DNA of 23,128 nt from an uncultured Ruminiclostridium sp. (GTDB lineage Bacteria; Bacillota; Clostridia; Oscillospirales; Acutalibacteraceae): contig CABUCM010000042.1 of the NCBI GenBank assembly GCA_902490005.1, positions 1 through 23,128 of the forward strand. The letters run 5' to 3'. The notes under the pieces were generated by a model. The model was not told where the DNA came from, ran no database searches, and was given only the letters and a program-made list of their open reading frames with translations. This document shows, in pieces, positions 6,801-12,962 of this stretch (positions are counted from its first letter, which is position 1; each line of letters starts with the position of its first letter). The position numbers were made by a program, and so were the translations under genes.

Positions 6801-9437
6801 ATCACTGGCGATTTAGGCGAAGGGCGCACTGAAGAATTTAAGGTCGTTTGGGATGCCATTTCTCCCGCCAAATACTCCAAGGCCGGACAGTTTGCGGTTG
6901 CCGGCATTGTGGAAGAGACTGGCGACGAGGTCCTGGCAAGGATTTGGGTGCTTGACCCCGCATCCGCCGAGACGGCTGATATGGTCTTATGGTACCGGAT
7001 GGACGAGGCGAAGGGCGATAAGTTTATCGACTGGTCCGGCAACAACAATACCGCCGCTGTTTCCCAGGGAGATGTCAACCGCGGCAACGGTAAGTTCGAC
7101 GGCTCCTTCGTCTTCTCTAACAACCGAGTAGAGGTCCCCCAGGGAGATAACAGCCAACATCCGGAAAATATTACGGTGTCTTATTGGATCAACCGTACTG
7201 CAGAGCAAACGGGTGAGGAAGTAATCTACTGGGCGAAAAATGACGCGGATTACGCCGGTAACGGATGGTATCACAACCTGTCCAATGGGCTTTCCTTTGT
7301 GGTGGACGGTATGAACTACTTCCACACTACGGCGCCGGTCGACGAGCTTCTGCCTGTGGGCGAATGGAGTCATGTTGCTATTACATTCGATTCCGCCAGC
7401 AACGAAGGCGCGATCTATGTAAACGGCGTGAAGCAGGAAATCACAATCGAAGGTACGTTAGATTCCATCACTGCACCGGCTGGATTCGCCAACAGCAATA
7501 TGGGCTTTAGCTGTCCGCAGTTTGACAACAGCTATCTCAACGCCTCTCTGGATGATTTCCGGATTTACAGCAAATCCATGACCGAAGAAGAAGTGGCCGG
7601 TTTGTACAGCGCAGAGGTTCCTTCGATTCAGTATCCGGTGCTGGATAGCCTAAGCGAGGAAAATATCCGCCTGTACTATGAGTTTGACAGTGAGTCCGGC
7701 AGTCATGTGAAGGATTATTCCAAGAATCACTATGACGGCAATATCGCGGGAAGCATTACGGATTCTAACTGGAAAGACAATGGCTTTGCCTTTAAGGGCG
7801 ACAACTTTATCCAACTGACCGGGAAGGAAATAGTATCTCCCAATATGACGATCGTGTACAAAATGATGCGTACACAAGAAAGCGATCCCGGTGCGGTCAG
7901 CCTCTTCTGGGGTAAAAATGAAGCCGACTGGGCGGGCAATGGTATTTGGATTAATTCCACAGAGGCCAATCCGGTATATGTCACAACAGATGGCTTTGAC
8001 GGCGGCAACTTCATGGTAACCGATTTCCCCCGCACGGAATTCTATCCCCTGAACGAGTGGGTTGAAGTCGCCGTGTCTATCAATACCGAAACAGGAGAGC
8101 ATGCAGTTTACAGAAACGGCCAATTGGTCGCTACGACTACGGCCAAAAACGGCGCGCATATCACCGTGCCCACTGCGGCTTACAACACCATCGGCATGTC
8201 CGGCCATTCTAACGAATTCCTGTCCGGCTTCACCATGGGTAAATACATGATCTTTGACATGGCTTTGTCCGAACGGGATGTTCAGTCCGTATATGACGGC
8301 AAATTCGATGTCAACAAGCCAGAGCCTGAAAATACGCCTCCTCAGGCAAAGCCCGACGTTCAGTATACGGTAACCGCGGGTCAGAATATCAGCTTTGGCG
8401 CCGATGATATCGCTGTCGATGCCGACGGCGATGCGTTAACCATCAATGCGATCAAAGCTGCCCCCAACAGCGCGGTCGCAACCGCTCAGTTAGTGGATGG
8501 AAAGGTTACCATTACCGGTGTGGCAGAGGGTAAGACCGAAGTGAAGGTCCTTGTAGCCGACGGAAAAGGCGGTGAAATCGAGATTGCTGTTCCGGTGACG
8601 GTTCATGCCGCAGTGGATACCAGCGATTTAGAAGCATTGGTAGCCGCGGCACAGCTGCTGGAGAAGAATCTGGATCAATACGAAGACGAGGGCAAGGATG
8701 AATTTATCAGTGCTTTGCGTTTCGCCGAAGAAATCCTGGAGAAGACCAATCCCAGCGCGGAAGATGTTTCTGCCGCGTACGACCGTCTGGAAGCCGCGAT
8801 GAAGTTGACTCCTATTGAGCCTGAGGCTGATAAGTCAAAGCTGGAAGAAGCGATCAGGAAGGCGGAAGAGCGCAGCAAGGTTCTGGATCAATATGCGGAC
8901 GGCCCCGAAAAGGATCAGTTCGTGCAGGCCTTGGAGAGCGCAAGAAAGATCGCCGGCTCGGATGTGGATCAAACCACAGTAGACCAGGCGGCCCAATTGC
9001 TGGAGAACACTCTGAAGGCTATGAAAAAAGCCGCAGACAAGACCGCACTGAAAGAGGTTATCGACGAAATTGAGAGCTTGAATATGGAACAATATACCGA
9101 TGAAACCGTCCACGCGCTGACCGAAGCCTTGGAAGCCGCTCTGGAGATTTACGGCGATACAACGTTAAGCGTAGACGATCAGCAGCAGGTAGATGACGCG
9201 CTGAAAGCTTTGGAAGAAGCTCTGGAGAAGCTGGAGAAGAAAGACAATACCTCCAAGCCCACAGATCCGTCTCAGCCTACAGATCCTGACGACGGCTCGT
9301 CAGATTCCACTTCGGGCACAGCTGATCCTCAAACAGGCGACCATGCTCCGACGCTGTGGCTCGGAATCGCGTTCTTAGCTTCTGCGATCGCTGTTTCCCT
9401 GCTTGGTATCAGGAAAAAGTTGCATCAGGCAAACTAG
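831..9437 (+). CDS. Giant cell-wall-anchored multidomain protein with DUF5695-like domain
   Basis: This is a 2868-residue surface protein. Signal peptide 1-33 (basic start, hydrophobic core, cleavage after AKA). A LamG/concanavalin-like module follows (about 45-225), then a DUF5695-like region (about 238-1090; landmarks YDGPAFIAEKN, the NYPRIYNTFY segment and VVLNDPSFGTTGYGCEV). Next come an SGNH-hydrolase-like fold (about 1093-1475) split by an inserted LamG-like module (1155-1331), a CBM6-like module (1480-1607), a second LamG-like copy (1608-1780), Ig-like (1782-1877), Big_2-like (1879-1965), Big_4-like (1968-2042), two LamG_3-like modules (2051-2262 and 2278-2493), an Ig/cadherin-like module (2501-2590), and three FIVAR repeats (2594-2804). 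The end is a Pro/Thr/Asp linker, PQTGD (2833-2837), a membrane helix and RKK, which is a sortase signal. The SD-like GGAAGG lies rather far (13 bases) from the only plausible ATG. The probable role is binding and cleaving a plant glycan at the cell surface. The enzyme activity is unknown, and domain names are by eye. Confidence 0.85.
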   Translation: MKRRKYLSRLISGLLSFAMIFTIIQGFPMSAKAEELPDPVNGHRDAFYSYNPGQTPEDWEGGNWTIVSGTAIDNWGADTAWNKFLKYDNGSKFYTYDKTYYDFDYTTHMQITEDNTSGAIVFRYQDDQNYYYFQLISTDNKAIVGKVVDGKNTVLSEQTTTVQSNRWYNLRVQADGNKIVCKILGDPYYIDVDNMHPGTVVGDITDDTFASGKCGYWASGDGADQYCVFAVSDTAQDRTIENDIFTLTTGSYGQIKSLKLKNEPYDTDFVGNEETHRLEVGPNKWFGEMKFTYTVGGDVEKMTATTGDSEDNRKITVDQAAKKITVEYTAQSQLENGIKDFQVIETYSLIDDYVQFDIEIKNNSGEALTFQDVGLPITWNNHWQFKSPYESYLAAAGNYISYNGSYVLLERGMGGGNKLLFMPDSTTDAKLEYRKFMSKEATFTNPPEEYYIYSDSIKEEGQGYLPSTTLTLNDGESKKLSFQFHKLGEDYTEVGETLYNQNSIDVTVNPGMILPTNVPAQMDIRTKHEINKIESTDPNTKIDLVEEKAGDHHFYNITFDKLGRNDITITYDGDKKSVLQFWIEAPIKEALQQRVDYLMDNLRITDPNDPHCYSFLEINNFTGEIKPGGCGCNNNDYEQMYDGPAFIAEKNVYYPVQDEITAMDQYLVDLVWAKEVIHDGELAGTLSHGCCQGRCWSDNSVAPNYLCSRSFNYPRIYNTFYSMYKVADRYPDMEFRWDKSEYLRVAAMILKVGIPLSGSMGVMGDQTTVDICAALDKEGLSGMADEIRALAKVKADGINHNPYPFGSEFGTDSTAEEGAYFYSKMFGNEAAMEKTVNKAIAWKGKSNVWYWQTTGNRQDNDWWLFQYTVGLHGALLNDWYFNNVDNSSDYWSMIYPFKFAPFVHINSGQPEAPGDVGTVWWNYKSTEPYNWDLGFPYAESGEADISLWAGLQILSSDVVLNDPSFGTTGYGCEVTDGDGIVTVVPQDGLFRRLNVVGSDLQIEMQSDIYSKAVLSDSMDSFTMDLTNLTKTAHSGSFTVKGLPAGKYQLLVDGGVQAYVSVADANEKTSFTYQISDVEEHSLEVKPFGEDRKLKVAIVGDESVMGQGTSNWQEYGIGSQLKKMLGDTEYETEVFTKENASMSDFVAESQTPDDQVLYSTDFTDASEWNVLNDWGQAKVENGAATFNTGSKLILNEKSFTDFVYEMDLTITNANHDGGYTGPLFRATNAQNAINTSDAYGVMLFETADRISLTKFSSSGAPTELVTWPYTVDKEKTYRLKVVANGNNIQVYLDNTLIGEYTDETSAYTSGSIGMINCDGIATFDNVKVTSVPSGTAGGSENILDNCKAFAPDMVVLMAGSKETADWDTASGTFANELGAVVDAYKGIASSPIVYIATVPAVQGEGVGTLTAANAEAAADSIRTVAGEKQTVVLDVYDWTGEAPEMLQQNAYPDNNGARTIASNIYKALTSRSYAYVSAERDPFQPMDAASYDSQFGAVFGEVKKYPSSTNEPFVQLGTNDYIEFDALGLKSGAITSELLVKTAAEGRVELYFDDANGTLIGSAAVPNTSGEWQALPVELLEAYGTHDVYLKVTEGNVDVKTVKFVQDPNPSYENDFSKDDGRWVNYGGNWSISDGTLKGSGDGKTILSDFVFDNFIYEIDLTIETASNWAGPLFRVTNPGMGLEALNGYCVNFNVGQDRIWLSKHNQNWGIVGDWAYNLEFGKQYHLMIVANGATIQVYIDGEQVGECVDPDPYLEGAVGIRSYGTSIIYDNMSVRGIAEGAPVIYTHPQAVNGYVGQPAEFTVVAEAGGESTEPLTYQWQKSVDRVRWDDITDATESVYRIESLTEENDGTYYRCIVSQGALSTTTNSAELSVNAMPTLESISIFPENSYVKAGETKQFSISVTGQNNPPAGVTWSVEGGSEGTSIDQNGRLTVSEQEVANTVLTVKAVSIFDDSKSAEATVTILENISVAFEPYDTYTTVGAAPVMPDTITGDLGEGRTEEFKVVWDAISPAKYSKAGQFAVAGIVEETGDEVLARIWVLDPASAETADMVLWYRMDEAKGDKFIDWSGNNNTAAVSQGDVNRGNGKFDGSFVFSNNRVEVPQGDNSQHPENITVSYWINRTAEQTGEEVIYWAKNDADYAGNGWYHNLSNGLSFVVDGMNYFHTTAPVDELLPVGEWSHVAITFDSASNEGAIYVNGVKQEITIEGTLDSITAPAGFANSNMGFSCPQFDNSYLNASLDDFRIYSKSMTEEEVAGLYSAEVPSIQYPVLDSLSEENIRLYYEFDSESGSHVKDYSKNHYDGNIAGSITDSNWKDNGFAFKGDNFIQLTGKEIVSPNMTIVYKMMRTQESDPGAVSLFWGKNEADWAGNGIWINSTEANPVYVTTDGFDGGNFMVTDFPRTEFYPLNEWVEVAVSINTETGEHAVYRNGQLVATTTAKNGAHITVPTAAYNTIGMSGHSNEFLSGFTMGKYMIFDMALSERDVQSVYDGKFDVNKPEPENTPPQAKPDVQYTVTAGQNISFGADDIAVDADGDALTINAIKAAPNSAVATAQLVDGKVTITGVAEGKTEVKVLVADGKGGEIEIAVPVTVHAAVDTSDLEALVAAAQLLEKNLDQYEDEGKDEFISALRFAEEILEKTNPSAEDVSAAYDRLEAAMKLTPIEPEADKSKLEEAIRKAEERSKVLDQYADGPEKDQFVQALESARKIAGSDVDQTTVDQAAQLLENTLKAMKKAADKTALKEVIDEIESLNMEQYTDETVHALTEALEAALEIYGDTTLSVDDQQQVDDALKALEEALEKLEKKDNTSKPTDPSQPTDPDDGSSDSTSGTADPQTGDHAPTLWLGIAFLASAIAVSLLGIRKKLHQAN

Positions 9438-9467
9438 AAGATACCTCCTGTTCTCTTATACTTTCTT

Positions 9468-9494
9468 ACCTGCGTGGGGATATCCCACGCAGGT
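9468..9494 (+). other. Intergenic hairpin without U-tract after the giant gene
   Basis: An 11-bp perfect stem, ACCTGCGTGGG (9468-9478) with CCCACGCAGGT (9484-9494), has a five-base loop and is followed by GGGAAGG rather than T residues. It may be an RNA processing or 3'-end-stabilising hairpin that lets the downstream transporter genes be expressed at a different level. Weak termination is also possible. Confidence 0.5.
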
Positions 9495-9577
9495 GGGAAG
9501 GGGATAATTAGCGAACCATAAAAATTCGGGAGGATTATCCACCCTTATTTTAATAAAAAAAGAAGGAGACGAAAAAC

Positions 9578-10966
9578 ATGTTCAAAAGAATTTTGGCGGT
9601 GCTCTTAGCGGCGGCTTTGACCGCTGGCGCGGCTGCTTGCAGCCAACAGTCGGAATCCAACCCCTCTTCCGGGACCGACAGTGCCGCGTCTGAAACCAGC
9701 AGTGCTGATTCCGGCGAAAAGGTACATCTTACTTACGCGTTCTGGGGTGGTGAAGCGGAAGCGGAGGCTACCCAGATCACCCTGGATCAATTCAATGAAT
9801 CTCAGGATCGTATTGAAGTAGAGGCTATGCCGATTCCGTGGGAAACCTATATGGAAAAGCTGAACACTATGGCCACCGCTAACGAACTGCCCGATACCGC
9901 TATTATGAGCGAGGCGGGCTGTATCCAATGGGCGGAGCAGGGAATGCTGATGGATTTGGGCGCTATGTATGAAGGCGCCGAGTCTCAGCCTCTGGAGCAG
10001 CTGGGCTTTACCTATGATGGAAAGGTTGTAGCTTATTCCACTGCGTTCAATTTCCTGACCATGTTCTACAATAAGGATATGTTCGACGCTGCCAACGTGG
10101 AATATCCGCCTACCAGCGCGGACGAAGCTTGGTCTTGGGATGAGTTCGTAGACGTATCCAAGAAACTGACTCTGGATAAAAACGGACTGACCCCCAATGA
10201 CGCCGGATTTGATCCTCAAAATATTGTTCAGTATGGCTGCATGGTTGAAAATCTGACCTGGCAGCTGGAGGTATGGTGCCGTTCCAATGGTAGCGGCTTC
10301 TATGACAAAGAAGGTAATGTGACCATCAACGATCCTGCCGCTGTTGAAGCGATTCAGAAGGTGGCTGATTTGTATCTGGTGGATAAGGTTGCTCCTCTGT
10401 CTACCGGTCTGACCGATGACGGCGTTTCCCGTTCTCTGATCGCCGGCACCTGTGCTATGACCACCAATGGTAACTGGAACATCGGAACTACCTTGGGCGC
10501 GGCCAAGGAAGAGGGCTTGAACTATGGTATCGCGGTTCTTCCTTACATGAAGGATAAGGTCACCATCAATACCGGCGGCCCCAACGTAGTATTTAATCAG
10601 ACCGAATATCCGGATGAATCCATGGAGTTCCTGAGATGGTATGGCAGCGAGGATAACAACTGGCGCCTTATTGCTGAAGGTACCTGGAATCCGACTTTGG
10701 AAAGCTATTACACTGACGAGACCCTGACCAAAAAGTGGCTCGAAAATCCCAACTTCCCCGAGTACGAAGATTCCAAGGCGGTACTGGTGGATTACGGTAT
10801 GGAATATTCCCAGCCGACCTCTTGGTACTATGTCAATAATACCGATCCCTTTAACTCTTTGTTAGGCTCTATTTTAGGTGACGTATGGACCGGAAAGACT
10901 ACCGCTGAGCAGGCAATCAACGATAATCTTCAGGCTCTTGAATCGGCACATCAGGGAATGGCTTAA
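9578..10966 (+). CDS. Sugar ABC transporter substrate-binding lipoprotein
   Basis: This is a 462-residue extracellular solute-binding protein of family 1 (maltose/oligosaccharide type). It has a lipoprotein signal with hydrophobic core and Cys21 after AGAAA (a slightly atypical lipobox with Ala instead of Leu at -3), then a Ser/Glu-rich tether (about 22-47) and the binding fold starting VHLTYAFWGGEAEAEATQIT. Aromatic residues are plentiful (WETYMEKL, QPTSWYY), as expected for stacking against sugars. The SD AAGGAG lies about 10 bases before the ATG. It is the first gene of the transporter set and is separated from its neighbours by hairpins, which often gives higher dosage of the binding protein. 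The ligand is inferred from context to be an arabinose- or galactose-containing oligosaccharide. Confidence 0.93.
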   Translation: MFKRILAVLLAAALTAGAAACSQQSESNPSSGTDSAASETSSADSGEKVHLTYAFWGGEAEAEATQITLDQFNESQDRIEVEAMPIPWETYMEKLNTMATANELPDTAIMSEAGCIQWAEQGMLMDLGAMYEGAESQPLEQLGFTYDGKVVAYSTAFNFLTMFYNKDMFDAANVEYPPTSADEAWSWDEFVDVSKKLTLDKNGLTPNDAGFDPQNIVQYGCMVENLTWQLEVWCRSNGSGFYDKEGNVTINDPAAVEAIQKVADLYLVDKVAPLSTGLTDDGVSRSLIAGTCAMTTNGNWNIGTTLGAAKEEGLNYGIAVLPYMKDKVTINTGGPNVVFNQTEYPDESMEFLRWYGSEDNNWRLIAEGTWNPTLESYYTDETLTKKWLENPNFPEYEDSKAVLVDYGMEYSQPTSWYYVNNTDPFNSLLGSILGDVWTGKTTAEQAINDNLQALESAHQGMA

Positions 10967-10985
10967 TTCATAAAAGTTTGTTCTA

Positions 10986-11034
10986 AAGGGGTGTGCCTGT
11001 TGTAGTGTCTATACATACAGCAAGCACACCCCTT
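10986..11034 (+). other. Intergenic hairpin between binding-protein and permease genes
   Basis: A perfect 11-bp stem, AAGGGGTGTGC (10986-10996) with GCACACCCCTT (11024-11034), is extended inward by a second helix of six pairs including one G-U (10999-11004 with 11016-11021). No T-tract follows. The position directly behind the binding-protein gene is where many sugar ABC operons carry a partial terminator or stabilising stem that makes the binding protein more abundant than the permeases. Confidence 0.6.
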
Positions 11035-11056
11035 CTTAAGAATCGGAGGAAATCTT

Positions 11057-11971
11057 ATGTTAAAGAGAGCAGGGACAAGATCCAAGGCTAATTCTATGGA
11101 CAGAAAAGAGGCCCGAACTGCTTATTTGTGTTTGATTCCAGCGTTTCTCGGCTTGTCAGTTTTAACCTACATACCCTTGATTGTAGTATTTATTCTTAGC
11201 TTTTTTCAGTGGAAGGGGCTGTCTGCGCCGGTTTTTAACGGCGGACAAAACTACGTGCAGCTTTTCACAACAGATCCTTATTTTAAGGATTCCATTATAG
11301 TTACGGTTTGGTTTTCTGTACTTGCGGTAATCGGGGGAATGATTTATTCGCTGGTCGTAGCGATGCTGCTGAATCGAAAGATTCCCGCGAGGGGCTTTTT
11401 TAGGGCGTTGTTTTATCTGCCGTATATTTTGCCGGCGGCAGCGGTGTATATTGGATGGTCGTGGCTTTATGAGACAAACTTTGGATTATTTAATTACATT
11501 TTAAAATCTTTTGGAATCAATAATGTGATGTTTTTAAGCGATTCAACGGCTGTGGTTCCCTCCTTGGCGTTGATCGCCATATGGCTTTCTGGCAATTATA
11601 TTGTGATTTTCTTGGCCGGTCTCCAGAATGTTCCGAGGGTATACTATGAAGCGGCGGAAATAGACGGCGCGAACAGCTGGCAAAGATTTTGGAATATTAC
11701 GCTTCCCAGCATGACGCCTATCGTTTTCTATAATCTCTTAATGAGCTTGATCACCAACATGCAGGTTGTAACTCCGGCTTTGGCTTTGACCAGTGGCGGC
11801 CCGGGAAATTCCTCGATGTTCATTACCTATTTGATGTACAAATATGCGTTTAAAAGCAATCAGATAGGGTATGGCTGCGCGGTGTCTTTTGTGTTTTTTA
11901 TACTGATTGCAGTGTTCACTGCGATCGTGTTTTCTACCAGCAAAAGTTGGGTTTATTACGAAGGAGAATGA
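11057..11971 (+). CDS. Sugar ABC transporter permease, MalF/LacF type
   Basis: This is a 304-residue inner-membrane permease. After a basic cytosolic start there are six hydrophobic segments, the first at about 23-48. The cytosolic EAA loop for ATPase contact is present as YYEAAEIDGANSWQRFWNI (EAA at 198-200), followed by the ITLPSMTP turn. The ATG is preceded by GGAGGAAAT at good spacing. The second permease begins six bases after the stop. No ATP-binding subunit is encoded in the window, so the pair probably uses a shared MsmK/UgpC-type ATPase made elsewhere, as is common for this transporter class in Firmicutes. Confidence 0.93.
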   Translation: MLKRAGTRSKANSMDRKEARTAYLCLIPAFLGLSVLTYIPLIVVFILSFFQWKGLSAPVFNGGQNYVQLFTTDPYFKDSIIVTVWFSVLAVIGGMIYSLVVAMLLNRKIPARGFFRALFYLPYILPAAAVYIGWSWLYETNFGLFNYILKSFGINNVMFLSDSTAVVPSLALIAIWLSGNYIVIFLAGLQNVPRVYYEAAEIDGANSWQRFWNITLPSMTPIVFYNLLMSLITNMQVVTPALALTSGGPGNSSMFITYLMYKYAFKSNQIGYGCAVSFVFFILIAVFTAIVFSTSKSWVYYEGE

Positions 11972-11977
11972 TGTGCG

Positions 11978-12847
11978 ATGAGTTTCAATAAGCGAAATTA
12001 TAAAGCGAAAGCAAATCACAGGCAATTCTTTTGGAATGGGCTCAGCTTTTTAATTATAGTACTGTTGGCGGCTTTGGTTATGCTGCCGATCTGGTGGATT
12101 TTTCGCTCCAGTCTGATGACAAACAGCGAATTATACGCATGGCCCCCGTCTTTTTTTCCAAATAATTGGCGTTTCTCAAACTATCTGGAAACCTTAAACA
12201 CCTTCAATTTCTGGCTGTATTTTAAAAATACGATGCTGATCATTGTGCCTTCTGTGATTGGAGGTACTCTTACGGCGACCCTGTGCGGGTATGCCTTTGC
12301 ACGGCTGCGCTTTAAAGGGAAAAAGTTTATTTTTACACTGTGCGTGGGCTCTATGCTGCTTCCCGGTATGGTTACGCTGCTTCCGCTTTATTTAATGTGG
12401 ACCAGAATTTTTAACTTGGCAGATACCTTTTGGCCGTTGATTTTACCGTATTTTTGTGGCGGAGGCTTTTTTAATATCTTTTTGATCCGACAGTTCATCA
12501 GCACTGTTCCAAGAGAATTGGATGAGGCGGCGACGATTGACGGCGCGGGAAGAATGCAGATATTATTCCGTATTCTGGTTCCTGCCATCAAGCCGGCGAT
12601 GATCGTTGTAGGGCTGTTCCTGTTTGTAACAATGTGGAACGACCTGCTTCAGCAAACAGTTTATATTAACTCCCCGGATAAATTTACTATTGCGATCGGC
12701 TTGTCTATGTTCCGAAGCGGGCTGAAGGCCGACTGGGCAAAAATCATGTGCGCAACTTGTATGTCGTTTTTGCCGGGTATCATCATCTATTTGATCGGTC
12801 AGCGATATTTTGTAGAGGGTATTGTAATGACCGGCATGAAAAATTAA
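11978..12847 (+). CDS. Sugar ABC transporter permease, MalG/LacG type
   Basis: This is a 289-residue partner permease with six membrane segments (the first at about 17-40) and the EAA loop LDEAATIDGAGRMQILFRI (EAA at 183-185). It ends in the usual short VMTGMKN tail of MalG-type subunits. The ribosome site AAGGAGA (11961-11967) overlaps the end of the preceding gene, and the ATG lies 10 bases later. Upstream ATGs at 11968 and 11971 are out of frame. It forms the membrane channel with the preceding permease. Confidence 0.93.
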   Translation: MSFNKRNYKAKANHRQFFWNGLSFLIIVLLAALVMLPIWWIFRSSLMTNSELYAWPPSFFPNNWRFSNYLETLNTFNFWLYFKNTMLIIVPSVIGGTLTATLCGYAFARLRFKGKKFIFTLCVGSMLLPGMVTLLPLYLMWTRIFNLADTFWPLILPYFCGGGFFNIFLIRQFISTVPRELDEAATIDGAGRMQILFRILVPAIKPAMIVVGLFLFVTMWNDLLQQTVYINSPDKFTIAIGLSMFRSGLKADWAKIMCATCMSFLPGIIIYLIGQRYFVEGIVMTGMKN

Positions 12848-12859
12848 TGGGATCTTTCA

Positions 12860-12905
12860 ATGCTGGCTTTCTAAATTATTATACTATAGTTTAGAAAGCC
12901 AGCAT
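12860..12905 (+). terminator. Strong hairpin after the permease genes
   Basis: A 16-bp perfect stem, ATGCTGGCTTTCTAAA (12860-12875) with its complement at 12890-12905, has a 14-base AT-rich loop. ATTAAGAAG follows, so there is no U-tract. It marks the end of the transporter cistrons and may be a 3'-end stabiliser or incomplete terminator. I see no convincing new promoter before the next gene. Confidence 0.45.
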
Positions 12906-12962
12906 ATTAAGAAGAACAAATAGCCAGTTGATTCGCATTCAAGTGGTTGTAGGAGGCTCGAT

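Noticed and set aside
7650..8207. 185-codon minus-strand frame inside the giant gene, and many similar antisense frames
   Set aside because: They are complementary-strand shadows of well-supported domains, without ribosome sites or recognisable protein features.
8610..9240. Tandem DNA repeat at the end of the giant gene
   Set aside because: The three FIVAR units are repeats at protein level but are diverged at nucleotide level, so they are not a DNA repeat array.
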